Position numbers and translations under genes: made by a program. The notes under the pieces were generated by a model. That model had not been told where the DNA came from. It worked only from the letters and a program-made list of their open reading frames with translations, and searched no databases. DNA of 64,000 nucleotides from an uncultured Psychroserpens sp. (lineage in GTDB: Bacteria > Bacteroidota > Bacteroidia > Flavobacteriales > Flavobacteriaceae), in NCBI RefSeq assembly GCF_947501425.1, contig NZ_CANMVN010000011.1:1-64000 (forward strand), given 5' to 3'. Positions 18,456-26,820 of the stretch are shown here, piece by piece. How positions within the stretch are numbered: the stretch's first letter is position 1; every line of letters starts with the position of its first letter.

Positions 18456-20090
18456 ATGAGCTTAATAAGCAGTAACCCACAAATAGCATCAAAAATTAAT
18501 GACCTCTGGAACAAATTCTGGTCTGGTGGTATATCTAATCCACTGACAGCCATAGAGCAGATTACCTATCTGCTTTTTATGAAAAAGCTAGATGAGAATG
18601 ATTTGAAGAAGCAATCTGATGCTGAATTTACCGGTGATGATTATGTTTCAATATTTCACGGTGTATTCTATGCAACAAAGCAAGACGAAGAAAAGCAACA
18701 AAATGGTGTTGATAAACAAAGTTTAAGATGGAGTTCATTCATACGTAAACCAGCAGATGAAATGCTGCAACATGTTCAACGATTTGTATTTCCTTTTATA
18801 CAGAGATTAGATTCAAATGAGTCTCCATTTGTTAAGCATATGGCGAATGCTGTATTCATAATCCCTAAACCGTCTCTACTTGTTGAAGCCGTAAAAAGTA
18901 TAGATAGTATTTTCAAAGAAATGGAAAAGGATGCTCAGGAAAAAGGGCACGATTTCCAAGACATACAAGGTGATGTCTATGAAATGCTACTAAGCGAAAT
19001 CGCTTCTGCTGGTAAAAATGGACAATTCCGTACACCTAGACATATCATCAAATTGTTGGTAGATATGGTAAATCCGCAATTAGGGCAACGCATTGTAGAC
19101 CCAGCTTGTGGTACAGGTGGATTTTTGTTAGGAGCCTATCATCATTTAATTACCAATTTAAATAAGGACAACTCTAATGTAGAACCCGATGAAGATGGGT
19201 TTAGATTAACGGGAAGAAGTTCTAAACTTACAGAAGACGTTAAGGAAATTCTCGGTAAAAGTTTGCAGGGTTATGACATTGACCAAACCATGGTGCGTTT
19301 AGGTTTAATGAACCTCATGATGCATGGTATAGACAGCCCACAAATAGACTATAAGGACACCTTGAGTAAAAGCTATCACGAAACCAGTGAATATGATGTG
19401 GTGTTGGCAAATCCACCTTTTACAGGTAATATAGACAAAGGAGACATTAATGAAGAACTCACCTTAAGGACCACTAAAACCGAACTATTGTTTATAGAGC
19501 GTATTTACAACATGCTAAAAATGGGAGGAACAGCAGGTATTGTAATCCCTCAAGGTGTGTTGTTTGGTTCTGGTCGTGCCTTTGTAGACGCACGAAAAAT
19601 AATGATAGAAAAATCACAGTTAAAGGCTGTGGTCACTTTGCCGAGTGGCGTTTTTAAACCGTATGCAGGTGTAAGTACAGCTATTTTAATATTTACCAAA
19701 GGTGGTGAAACCGACAAGGTGTGGTTTTACGATATGGAAAGTGATGGCTACACTCTAGATGATAAGCGTAACAAACTGACAACAAAAGATAATAAGAATG
19801 ATTTTGGAGACATCCAAGACATACTTATTAAGTATAAAAGTAAAAAACCGGATAGCGAAAACGACCGAAAGCGCAAATACTTTACCGTGCTTAAAAAGGA
19901 AATTGTAGATGAAAAATACGATTTAAGTTTTTCGCGCTATAAGGAAGAAGTTTTTGAGGAAATAGAATATGAAAAATCAGAGGTGATTTTAGCCAAGCTA
20001 TTAGGAGGTAAAGACGAAAACGATAATGAAATAAAAGGTTTGGAAAAAGAGATTTCTGAAAAGTTAAAGGAGTTAAAAGAGTTGTTTTAA
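18456..20090 (+). CDS. hsdM: Type I restriction-modification DNA methyltransferase M subunit
   Basis: 544 residues, typical for HsdM. An N-terminal helical domain (to about 150) with ISNPLTAIEQITYLLFMKKL precedes the N6-adenine methylase domain. The SAM-binding motif I is DPACGTGGF (215-223) and the catalytic motif IV is NPPF (319-322). A charged C-terminal region follows from about 450 and contacts HsdS in this family. It methylates adenine in the site chosen by HsdS and supplies the core of the restriction complex. The stop overlaps the hsdS ATG (TAATG), a classic coupling for M and S stoichiometry. Confidence 0.95.
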   Translation: MSLISSNPQIASKINDLWNKFWSGGISNPLTAIEQITYLLFMKKLDENDLKKQSDAEFTGDDYVSIFHGVFYATKQDEEKQQNGVDKQSLRWSSFIRKPADEMLQHVQRFVFPFIQRLDSNESPFVKHMANAVFIIPKPSLLVEAVKSIDSIFKEMEKDAQEKGHDFQDIQGDVYEMLLSEIASAGKNGQFRTPRHIIKLLVDMVNPQLGQRIVDPACGTGGFLLGAYHHLITNLNKDNSNVEPDEDGFRLTGRSSKLTEDVKEILGKSLQGYDIDQTMVRLGLMNLMMHGIDSPQIDYKDTLSKSYHETSEYDVVLANPPFTGNIDKGDINEELTLRTTKTELLFIERIYNMLKMGGTAGIVIPQGVLFGSGRAFVDARKIMIEKSQLKAVVTLPSGVFKPYAGVSTAILIFTKGGETDKVWFYDMESDGYTLDDKRNKLTTKDNKNDFGDIQDILIKYKSKKPDSENDRKRKYFTVLKKEIVDEKYDLSFSRYKEEVFEEIEYEKSEVILAKLLGGKDENDNEIKGLEKEISEKLKELKELF

Positions 20091-21607
20091 TGGCTGAATT
20101 TAATTGGAAAAAGGTTGAAGACTTTGCTGATGTAATCACCGGTGGAACACCATCAAGAAGAGTAAAGGAGTATTGGGATGATGGAACAATTCCTTGGTTG
20201 AATTCAGGTGAACTTAATCAAGACATCATTACCTACACACGTAATTATATAACAGAAAAAGGTCTTAAAAATAGTTCTGCGAGACTTATGCCAGCTGATA
20301 GTGTGCTTATTGCATTAACTGGCAGTACAACAGGGAAAAGCGCATACTTAACATTTGAGGCTTGCGCAAATCAGTCAGTAACAGGTATTTTACCTTCAGT
20401 TAACCACGACTCTCAATATTTATATCAATTTTTCAAAACTCAAAAGGAGGCTATTTTTAGAAAAGCTTGGGGAGGAGCACAACCGCATATCAGTCAGAAG
20501 TTTGTGAAGGAATATAAAGTTCCTTTACCATCTCTGGATGAACAAAAACGCATTGCCAAGGTATTAAGTGATTGTGAAGCTTTAATAGCCAAACGTAAAG
20601 AAAGTATTGCACTTTTAGATGAGCTCTTAAAATCTACTTTTTTAGAGATGTTTGGGGATCCTGTTAGGAATGAAAAGGGTTGGGATTTAAAAACTATAGA
20701 AGAATTTTCTAAAAAGGAAAAGCATTCAATTAAAAGAGGTCCATTTGGAGGAGCTTTAAAAAAGGAAATATTTGTTAATGATGGATACTTGGTGTATGAA
20801 CAATATCATGCATTAAATAATGACTTTACCTTTGCTAGATATTATATAGATGAAAAAAAATATAAAGAGTTAGAGGCTTTTTCTATTAAGCCTGGTGATA
20901 TTATTATTAGTTGTTCTGGAGTAAATTTGGGTAGGTTAGCGATAATTCCTGACAATTCTAAAAAAGGTATAATTAATCAAGCCTTACTTAAAGTTACTCT
21001 TAATCAAAAATTAATGTCAAACATCATGTTTGTACATATATTCACTAATCCACATTTTAAACAAAAGTTTTTTGGAAATGTTCGAGGAAGCGGTGTTCCA
21101 AATTTTCCACCAATGTCTTCCTTTAAGAGATTTAAATTTATTTGTCCACCAAAAGAACTTCAAAATAAATTTGTCGGAATAGTCGATAAAATTGAAAACA
21201 TCAAACATCTCTACCAAACCCATTTACAAGAATTAGAAAACTTATACGGTAGTTTAAGCCAAAAAGCTTTTAAAGGAGAGCTGGATGTGAGTAAGGTAGA
21301 TATTTTTAATTATCCTGATAAATCACAATCTACGAATTATACAACTACAGTAAAAGAAACACAAGATAATCATACAAGCAAGCTGGACTCATTGAATGTT
21401 GAAATGATTTTAGATAAAATCATAAAAAACGATATTAAAAAAGAACTATTTGGTTTAAATGAAATTGAAGAAATCTTAAGGCTGAAAAAAATCAATATTA
21501 ATAATAGCTTAATAAAAGATTTTTTAAGAAAATCTATGTCAGATAATTCAATAGAACAAAAATATAGTGGAGAAACTCGTTCTGTACTATTTAAAATCAA
21601 GAAATGA
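20090..21607 (+). CDS. hsdS: Type I restriction specificity subunit S with C-terminal extension
   Basis: 505 residues; most HsdS proteins have about 400-450. Two target recognition domains are visible: TRD1 at about 1-150 (PWLNSGELNQ near the start and GGAQPHISQKFVKEYKVPLP at its end) and TRD2 at about 195-370 (GSGVPNFPPMSS). Each is followed by a long helix of the spacer type (LDEQKRIAKVLSDCEALIAKR and its second copy near 375-395 ending LSQKAFKGEL). After the normal end at about 400 there is an extra hundred residues, Ser/Thr-rich then helical (EEILRLKKI...IKDFLRKS), resembling a small winged helix. Overlaps hsdM by one base and the ATPase gene by four (ATGA). Confidence 0.93.
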   Translation: MAEFNWKKVEDFADVITGGTPSRRVKEYWDDGTIPWLNSGELNQDIITYTRNYITEKGLKNSSARLMPADSVLIALTGSTTGKSAYLTFEACANQSVTGILPSVNHDSQYLYQFFKTQKEAIFRKAWGGAQPHISQKFVKEYKVPLPSLDEQKRIAKVLSDCEALIAKRKESIALLDELLKSTFLEMFGDPVRNEKGWDLKTIEEFSKKEKHSIKRGPFGGALKKEIFVNDGYLVYEQYHALNNDFTFARYYIDEKKYKELEAFSIKPGDIIISCSGVNLGRLAIIPDNSKKGIINQALLKVTLNQKLMSNIMFVHIFTNPHFKQKFFGNVRGSGVPNFPPMSSFKRFKFICPPKELQNKFVGIVDKIENIKHLYQTHLQELENLYGSLSQKAFKGELDVSKVDIFNYPDKSQSTNYTTTVKETQDNHTSKLDSLNVEMILDKIIKNDIKKELFGLNEIEEILRLKKININNSLIKDFLRKSMSDNSIEQKYSGETRSVLFKIKK

Positions 21608-23241
21608 AATTAAAGAAGTTAAAACTACTTTCTAAATTTAGAGGCCTTCCAAAGGGTTACGAAATTAATTTTTCTAATCATAAGAATGACGAATTAGCCA
21701 TTAACCCAATTTGTTTTATTGGGCTAAATGGATCAGGCAAATCCAATTTATTAGAGTTAATATCAGAAGTATTCTATTACTTAGAAAACTTCAATAGAGC
21801 TTCGACAAAAGAATTAGGAAGGTTAAAAACTAGTTTTGGATTTGAAATAGAATATTCGCAATCAAAAATTACATTGTACGAGAATGGTTTTTACTTATCA
21901 GATTTGGCTAAAGAATTAATCGATGATAAAGATGTCATAAAAATAGTATCAATTAATAAGAAACCCGATGAATTACCAGAGTTTAAAGTAAGCTTTGATG
22001 CCAATAAGAGAAAAATTAAATTAGAAGACGAGGCACAAATTTTTGCAGTATTACCTAGGTATGTTTTAGGATATTCATCAGGTATGAATGAACTATTGAG
22101 CAATCCATTTATAAAAATGGATTTCGATTACCTTAAAGAAATAAACCAAAAAACAACTGAAGCCAAAAGATCTACACTCGAAATAAACAGATTGTTTTAT
22201 CTTAATTATAATTCAAGTAAATTGGTGACTATTTGTAACTTAATTTTTGACCTTGAAAATATTAAATCTTTTAAGGACGAATTGCAAATCAAAAAACTAA
22301 ATTCATTTTCAATTAATATTAAACAAGAGAAAACAAAAGACAATAGAGATTATTTCCCTTCAGAATTAAATTTAGCAATTAATACCTTTCAGAGTCTAGA
22401 CCCTTTTTTTGACAAAAAAGAAAAGACAAGTCTAAAGTATAAAGATATAGTAGAATATCATTTCAATTTCACCTTGAATAGTGCTGTAATTGAAGGTTTT
22501 AAGAATGAGTTTAAGACACCCATTAATCTGTTTAGAATCCTATATAATTTCCAGATTTTAAACCTTGATTTAGTTGGAAGAAAAACAGTAAATAGAATTA
22601 AAAACACATCTGCAAAATCTAAAAATAATTTATCAGATTTAATTCCAAAAAAAGAAAAGGATCAATTAGTTTTCTCGATAGACAGTATAGCCTTAAAAAA
22701 AGAAAAAGTAAAGGATTCTGTTTATTTTAAACAATTGTCTGATGGTGAACATCAAATGCTTCAGGTCCTTGGCAGTATAGCTCTATTTAACAACAAGAGT
22801 ACTTTATTTTTATTAGATGAACCTACTACACATTTTAATCCAGAATGGCGTTCTAAATTTATTTATTTAATGAATCAAAGTGTTGGTGAAGATGAACGAG
22901 AACAAGAGGTTTTACTTACTACCCACTCACCATTTATTGTGTCAGACTCTAAAAAAGAGAATGTAATAAGAACAATTAATGGCAATAAAAAAACATTCGA
23001 ATATCCATCGGAAGAAACTTATGGAGCATCAGTAAGAATTTTATTAAGTAAATTATTCAATCAAAAGAAAAGTATAGGTGAGTTTTCATACGGTGACTTG
23101 TTCAAGCTCTATGAAAAGGTAAATTCTATTAAAAATGAAGAAGATATACAATTTATAAAAGATGAATCCTTAAAGTTTGGTGATTCCCCTGAAAAAATAA
23201 TGCTATTCCATTTGCTTTCTCAAAAAATAAAATCTTTTTAG
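21604..23241 (+). CDS. Restriction-associated AAA ATPase, Septu PtuA-like
   Basis: 545 residues, SMC/ABC-type ATPase. Walker A is GLNGSGKS (40-47), the signature-like LSDGEHQ is near 378, Walker B is LFLLDEPTT near 400-409, and the H-loop is TTHSP near 438. The long insert between Walker A and the signature is helical, as in OLD, RloC and PtuA ATPases. NCBI has a family for restriction system-associated AAA ATPases which this gene probably fits. It is read through from hsdS by a four-base overlap and ends three bases before an HNH nuclease gene. The ATPase plus HNH pairing is the layout of Septu defence (PtuA/PtuB). Probable role: sensing phage or restriction failure and triggering the nuclease (inference). 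Confidence 0.85.
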   Translation: MKLKKLKLLSKFRGLPKGYEINFSNHKNDELAINPICFIGLNGSGKSNLLELISEVFYYLENFNRASTKELGRLKTSFGFEIEYSQSKITLYENGFYLSDLAKELIDDKDVIKIVSINKKPDELPEFKVSFDANKRKIKLEDEAQIFAVLPRYVLGYSSGMNELLSNPFIKMDFDYLKEINQKTTEAKRSTLEINRLFYLNYNSSKLVTICNLIFDLENIKSFKDELQIKKLNSFSINIKQEKTKDNRDYFPSELNLAINTFQSLDPFFDKKEKTSLKYKDIVEYHFNFTLNSAVIEGFKNEFKTPINLFRILYNFQILNLDLVGRKTVNRIKNTSAKSKNNLSDLIPKKEKDQLVFSIDSIALKKEKVKDSVYFKQLSDGEHQMLQVLGSIALFNNKSTLFLLDEPTTHFNPEWRSKFIYLMNQSVGEDEREQEVLLTTHSPFIVSDSKKENVIRTINGNKKTFEYPSEETYGASVRILLSKLFNQKKSIGEFSYGDLFKLYEKVNSIKNEEDIQFIKDESLKFGDSPEKIMLFHLLSQKIKSF

Positions 23242-23244
23242 TTT

Positions 23245-24288
23245 ATGAGGCAACAATTTGTTTTCAAATCATCAAAATTAGATGATTTAAATAATCAATT
23301 AATATTTTTCTTTGAAGCTATTTACTTTCAAAGCTTAACTGCAGATGTTGCTTGGAATGATAATTTTATCCACTATAAATTAAAACCAATTTATGATAAG
23401 TGTACTAAATTAAGAACTCTTTTAAAAGCAGTTCATTCAAACTTTGTACTTTCTTCAAGTAATAACAAATTAAAAGTATATAATGCTGCATTAAATAGCT
23501 CAAATATAGAAGCTATTTGTAATACAACTATTAATAGTTTAAACAAGAAAGACTTAAGCCAGAACGTTGGAAATGCAATACATGATTTATATAAATACAT
23601 GTATTATCAACTTCCTCAAACAAAGATATTTAAAAGTATTTATGGAGAGTTAATAGACCATTATAAGGCTTTAAAAAACGCCACGAGAATTAAAATGTGT
23701 CCTTTTTGCGGTTTAGAGCCAATAAAACCACTTAAATCAAAGGTTAAACAAACGTATGATCATTACTTAGCTCTATCTGAATACCCATTTCATGGCATTT
23801 GTACAAAAAATTATGTGCCTACGTGTAGGACTTGCAATGAAGACTATAAGCATAGCAAAGATTCACATTATTTAAACCCGCAAAGAACAATTAGAAGAAA
23901 ACTATTTTATCCATACGGAACATATAATTACCAAGTAACTTTAAATCTTCTAAATATAAGTTTGGATAACACTAATTTAAAAATAAATAATTGTAATGTT
24001 TCTGTTAATTGCAGTGATTCAACTTTACAGAACGAAGTTAATTCCTGGATAGATATTTATGAAATAAATACACGATACAAAAATATAATTGAAGATGATT
24101 CTGATAATTGGTATGTGGAATTTTTTGATTTTCTAACACTAAAAGTAAATGATGGAACCTATGTGAGCACACCTCTTACATATAATGATTATTTAGATTC
24201 ATTATCTGTTCAGGAGTCTACCAATAATTCTTTTTTGAAAAAGTCATATTTTGAAAATATTAGACCGTTAACCACAGTTTTTAATTAA
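23245..24288 (+). CDS. HNH-type endonuclease, PtuB-like partner of the ATPase
   Basis: 347 residues. The N-terminal 140 residues are helical and unassigned. A zinc-bracketed HNH core follows: Cys152-x-x-Cys155 (CPFCG), Asp172-His173 (YDHYLALSEYPFHG), Asn189, and Cys194-x-x-Cys197-Asn198 (CRTCNEDYK). These are the elements of the beta-beta-alpha-metal nuclease fold. The C-terminal 130 residues have no recognised motif. It follows the AAA ATPase gene by three bases, as PtuB follows PtuA in Septu, and precedes a GIY-YIG nuclease gene by two bases. The region is visibly more A+T-rich than hsdR/hsdM, which may mark it as a separately acquired module. Confidence 0.82.
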   Translation: MRQQFVFKSSKLDDLNNQLIFFFEAIYFQSLTADVAWNDNFIHYKLKPIYDKCTKLRTLLKAVHSNFVLSSSNNKLKVYNAALNSSNIEAICNTTINSLNKKDLSQNVGNAIHDLYKYMYYQLPQTKIFKSIYGELIDHYKALKNATRIKMCPFCGLEPIKPLKSKVKQTYDHYLALSEYPFHGICTKNYVPTCRTCNEDYKHSKDSHYLNPQRTIRRKLFYPYGTYNYQVTLNLLNISLDNTNLKINNCNVSVNCSDSTLQNEVNSWIDIYEINTRYKNIIEDDSDNWYVEFFDFLTLKVNDGTYVSTPLTYNDYLDSLSVQESTNNSFLKKSYFENIRPLTTVFN

Positions 24289-24290
24289 CT

Positions 24291-25133
24291 ATGACCGTAA
24301 AACCACAAACCATACAAATATTTTTACCAGACGGTTCACCAACCAGTATTCGTGAAGCTGAGTTAACTAACCGATTAGTCAAAGCAATATTATTTCCAAG
24401 AAATAAAATGCAAGAAGCCGCCAAACGTGAGTTGGTAAATTTTACTGGAGTATATTTTTTATTTGGCACTAATGAAGATAGTACAAAATCAAAAGTCTAT
24501 ATCGGTGAAGGTGAAGATTGTTTTAAACGCATCCAATCTCACAATCGTAATAAAGATTTTTGGACACATTGCATTATTATATCCACAAAAACGGACGAGT
24601 ACACCAAAACAGATGGGAAATATTTAGAACACCATTGTCTTCATAAAGCTCAAGAAATAGGTCGATATGAAATTGATAATGATACGGGATCTAAAAAACC
24701 TTCAATTTCAGAAAGTAGAGAATACGATTTACTAGATAATTTTGAAACAGCTAAAATTTTATTGGCAACCCTTGGTTACCCTATTTTTGAGGAAAAACGA
24801 AAGGCGAAAAGCAACAAAGAAATCTTTTACTGTAAAAGCAAAGATGCTGAAGCACAAGGAGAACTCATCGATGATGGTTTTCTGGTTCATCAGGGTGGGA
24901 AATGTAAAATTAATGAAGCTAAAGGTCTTGGTACTTGGGTTTCTAGATTAAGAAAGCAGTTATTAGAAGATTCAATTTTAAAAGAAGAAAATGGAGCCTA
25001 TGTTTTTCAATCAGATTATATATTTAATTCATTAAGTGCTGCTGCTGCAACTATCCTCGCGAGATCTGCTAATGGTTGGACATCTTGGAAAGATAAAAAT
25101 GGAAAAACCTTAGATGAGTTAAAAAGAAAATAA
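24291..25133 (+). CDS. GIY-YIG nuclease with C-terminal DUF4357
   Basis: 280 residues. The GIY-YIG core lies at about 50-150: GVYFLFG (Gly53-Val54-Tyr55), VYIGEGEDCFKRI (Tyr70-Ile71-Gly72, Arg80) and the probable catalytic Glu in KYLEHHC near 114. The C-terminal part fits DUF4357, ending NGWTSWKDKNGKTLDELK. Proteins of this build often neighbour type I restriction loci. It is the last gene of the defence operon, two bases after the HNH gene; the next gene is convergent. A third nuclease in one operon (HsdR, HNH, GIY-YIG) is notable. Whether it acts with HsdR or as an independent effector is unknown. Confidence 0.88.
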   Translation: MTVKPQTIQIFLPDGSPTSIREAELTNRLVKAILFPRNKMQEAAKRELVNFTGVYFLFGTNEDSTKSKVYIGEGEDCFKRIQSHNRNKDFWTHCIIISTKTDEYTKTDGKYLEHHCLHKAQEIGRYEIDNDTGSKKPSISESREYDLLDNFETAKILLATLGYPIFEEKRKAKSNKEIFYCKSKDAEAQGELIDDGFLVHQGGKCKINEAKGLGTWVSRLRKQLLEDSILKEENGAYVFQSDYIFNSLSAAAATILARSANGWTSWKDKNGKTLDELKRK

Positions 25134-25161
25134 ATCGCTTATATTATAATTCAAACCCAAA

Positions 25162-25692
25162 TCACTCCATAACCTCTCGATCTCCCTCAATAGACACCGC
25201 AGGTGTAACGCCAATATCTGCTGCCACCACCACACGTAATTGATACACCACAGACGGCTGGTAGGCTGCGCCTAAACCTTGCCATAAGACCGATTGCCCT
25301 TCTAAGGTTTGGGAATAAGCTTCTGTTGTGATACGCTCGATGTGCTTTGGGAGGTTGACATAGGTTTGCTGACTAAAGACTTCATGGCTTTCAAACCAGG
25401 CCATAGCCTCCTCTAGATACCTGATCCCCTCGTCATAGGAGAGTTCAGGATTTGCAGAGATCAGTACGAAAAGTTTTTTGTGCGTTGGTGTACTACTCCC
25501 AGAACGTTGCCTACTGATAGCCACATGTTGGGTATGCTCTGCGTCAATATTAACTAAAGATAAGCGCAATGGTGTTTTGCTGGTTGTTGACGTGACGCCT
25601 GCAATACTAATCATAGCATCTCTGGACTTAAATGTGTGTTTTAAAGCTGTATCTAAAGTGAGATGAATAAAACGAAGCGTGTCTAATAGCAT
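25162..25692 (-). CDS. Orphan DUF4255 (Pvc16 N-terminal) protein, contractile injection system type
   Basis: 176 residues. The order of conserved segments fits DUF4255/Pvc16_N: an N-terminal helix (LDTLRFIHLTLD), then LRLSLVNIDAE, KLFVLISANPELSYDEGIRY, AMAWFESHEVFSQQ, and the diagnostic SVLWQGLGAAYQPSVVYQLR. In Afp/PVC/MAC-type extracellular contractile injection systems this protein is the tail terminator. None of the other eCIS genes (sheath, tube, baseplate, AAA ATPase) is in this window, and the neighbours are a defence operon and small membrane proteins. It may be a remnant, a component of a system encoded elsewhere, or repurposed. The region looks G+C-richer than the defence operon next to it. 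Confidence 0.8.
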   Translation of the reverse strand: MLLDTLRFIHLTLDTALKHTFKSRDAMISIAGVTSTTSKTPLRLSLVNIDAEHTQHVAISRQRSGSSTPTHKKLFVLISANPELSYDEGIRYLEEAMAWFESHEVFSQQTYVNLPKHIERITTEAYSQTLEGQSVLWQGLGAAYQPSVVYQLRVVVAADIGVTPAVSIEGDREVME

Positions 25693-25755
25693 ACCTGTGG
25701 TTTAATAATGAACATATCTGTGTTGTGTTGATCTTTCAGATGATGAGCACACGCC

Positions 25756-25869
25756 TCACCTATCATTTCGGTCGACTTTATCGTAAGCACGAATTAACCA
25801 AATGGCCCAAAGCACGACGCAAACGGACACAAAAATCGAGAAATATAATACGATGTCGTTAGCGTCCAT
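25756..25869 (-). CDS. 37-residue single-TM membrane peptide
   Basis: ATG at 25869 to TGA at 25756-25758. The peptide begins MDANDIVLYFSIFVS, has one hydrophobic span (about residues 6-27) and a charged C-terminus (RAYDKVDRND). The start overlaps the end of the upstream 61-codon gene by 11 bases, which suggests translational coupling. Too short for normal gene calls. Charge distribution puts the C-terminus in the cytosol. Function unknown. Confidence 0.6.
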   Translation of the reverse strand: MDANDIVLYFSIFVSVCVVLWAIWLIRAYDKVDRNDR

Positions 25870-26044
25870 TTTTGATTTGTTTTAAAAAGATCACAATGCC
25901 TATAAGCGTTGGTGCCCAAAGTCCTACAAAAATCCCATGGAGCTCGTCTCCTGAGAGGAATAAATATTCGGCTACTACAATGATCAATGCACACATGGTG
26001 AGCATAAAGAGATTGGAAGGGCCTAATTTTTTAATAAAATTCAT
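25859..26044 (-). CDS. Small two-TM membrane protein
   Basis: 61 residues starting MNFIKKLGPSNLFML with two hydrophobic segments (about 12-30 and 38-56) and a basic end (LKQIKNGR). I recall similar short proteins in other Flavobacteriaceae. It is co-directional and overlapping with the 37-residue peptide, so the two probably form a small membrane pair. It is divergent from the DUF2452 gene. No function assigned. Confidence 0.65.
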   Translation of the reverse strand: MNFIKKLGPSNLFMLTMCALIIVVAEYLFLSGDELHGIFVGLWAPTLIGIVIFLKQIKNGR

Positions 26045-26122
26045 TAATTGCTGATTGGTTATTCCTCTAAGGTAGAAAAAAAATTAACATCGTCTTAACT
26101 TTCACCACAATTAAATGCGCTT

Positions 26123-26130
26123 TATCTTTG
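26123..26130 (+). promoter_or_regulatory. -7 promoter box TATCTTTG of the DUF2452 gene
   Basis: Exact match to the Bacteroidota TAnnTTTG -7 consensus, 17 bases before the ATG at 26148. The spacing implies a very short leader. Confidence 0.65.
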
Positions 26131-26147
26131 CATAAAGCTCAAACGCT

Positions 26148-26555
26148 ATGTCTACAGACAAAAAACCAGATCAGGTCGTCTTTGACGAGAACACCCAACG
26201 CTACGATGCAGCATTAAAACCTTATGCGACTAATGTTGGTGCGCCTGCGATTCAAACCTCTGGTAATTCGACCTGGAAAAACCGAAATATCCATAGGGCC
26301 AATCAGCAGATACAAGCGAAATACTTAGAGCTCAAAGCCGAGTATGAGAAAATGATGGAAGCGCTGGAATACAATAATCTGGTCTATAATTCGCGCTATA
26401 ACTTCGAGCCTATTGTTGGTGAGACCTATCACCTCTATCGTGATAAAAACGAAAAACCGTTCTTGTCGATTATTGCGCCTTCCGACTGCAACTTTGATTT
26501 TATTGGGAGCTTTGCATTGAATAGTGAGTTTGTGTGGAGGAAAGTGGAGAATTAA
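26148..26555 (+). CDS. DUF2452 domain-containing protein
   Basis: 135 residues, soluble, no signal peptide. Conserved segments of DUF2452 are evident: GNSTWKNRNIHRANQQ near 39-54, a long helix (KYLELKAEYEKMMEALEYN), then the aromatic FEPIVGETYHLYRDKNEKP and the C-terminal DFIGSFALNSEFVWRKV. The family is common in Bacteroidota and uncharacterised. It has its own promoter and is followed by a repeat block, so it is monocistronic. Confidence 0.8.
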   Translation: MSTDKKPDQVVFDENTQRYDAALKPYATNVGAPAIQTSGNSTWKNRNIHRANQQIQAKYLELKAEYEKMMEALEYNNLVYNSRYNFEPIVGETYHLYRDKNEKPFLSIIAPSDCNFDFIGSFALNSEFVWRKVEN

Positions 26556-26628
26556 CTTTTATTATATTCTTTTTTCCATTGATGAAAAGAAGAACTTCAT
26601 TATAAGTTATCCTATTTTTAAAGACTGA

Positions 26629-26720
26629 AGTTTAAACTTAGGGTGTTTTATACCATCATGACTACTCAGAAAGTGAGTAAGATACATTTCCGACATCGTC
26701 GGAATCTGCTATTGGTAGTA
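26629..26720 (+). repeat. Partial copy of the dispersed repeat
   Basis: Contains only the end of module Y (GTTTAAACTTAGGG), the spacer with GACTACTCAGAAAGTGAG, and the first part of module X (CCGACATCGTCGG and a degraded GGTAGTA). The rest of X is missing. First element of the 1.1-kb gene-free stretch 26556-27644. Confidence 0.75.
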
Positions 26721-26820
26721 ACTCTTACTTTATAATTTGACTTCCCAAAACCGACCTTAAGATTTGGCAGGCGAGTTGTTTCAATTCTTTTTTCCATTGA
26801 TGAAAAAAGAACCAAAAAAA

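Noticed and set aside
25794-25994. 66-codon minus-strand frame
   Set aside because: It competes with the two overlapping small membrane-protein frames (25756-25869 and 25859-26044), which have better membrane-protein character and coupling.
25162-26555. Complete contractile injection locus
   Set aside because: Only the Pvc16-type gene is present; the neighbours are not sheath, tube or baseplate genes.
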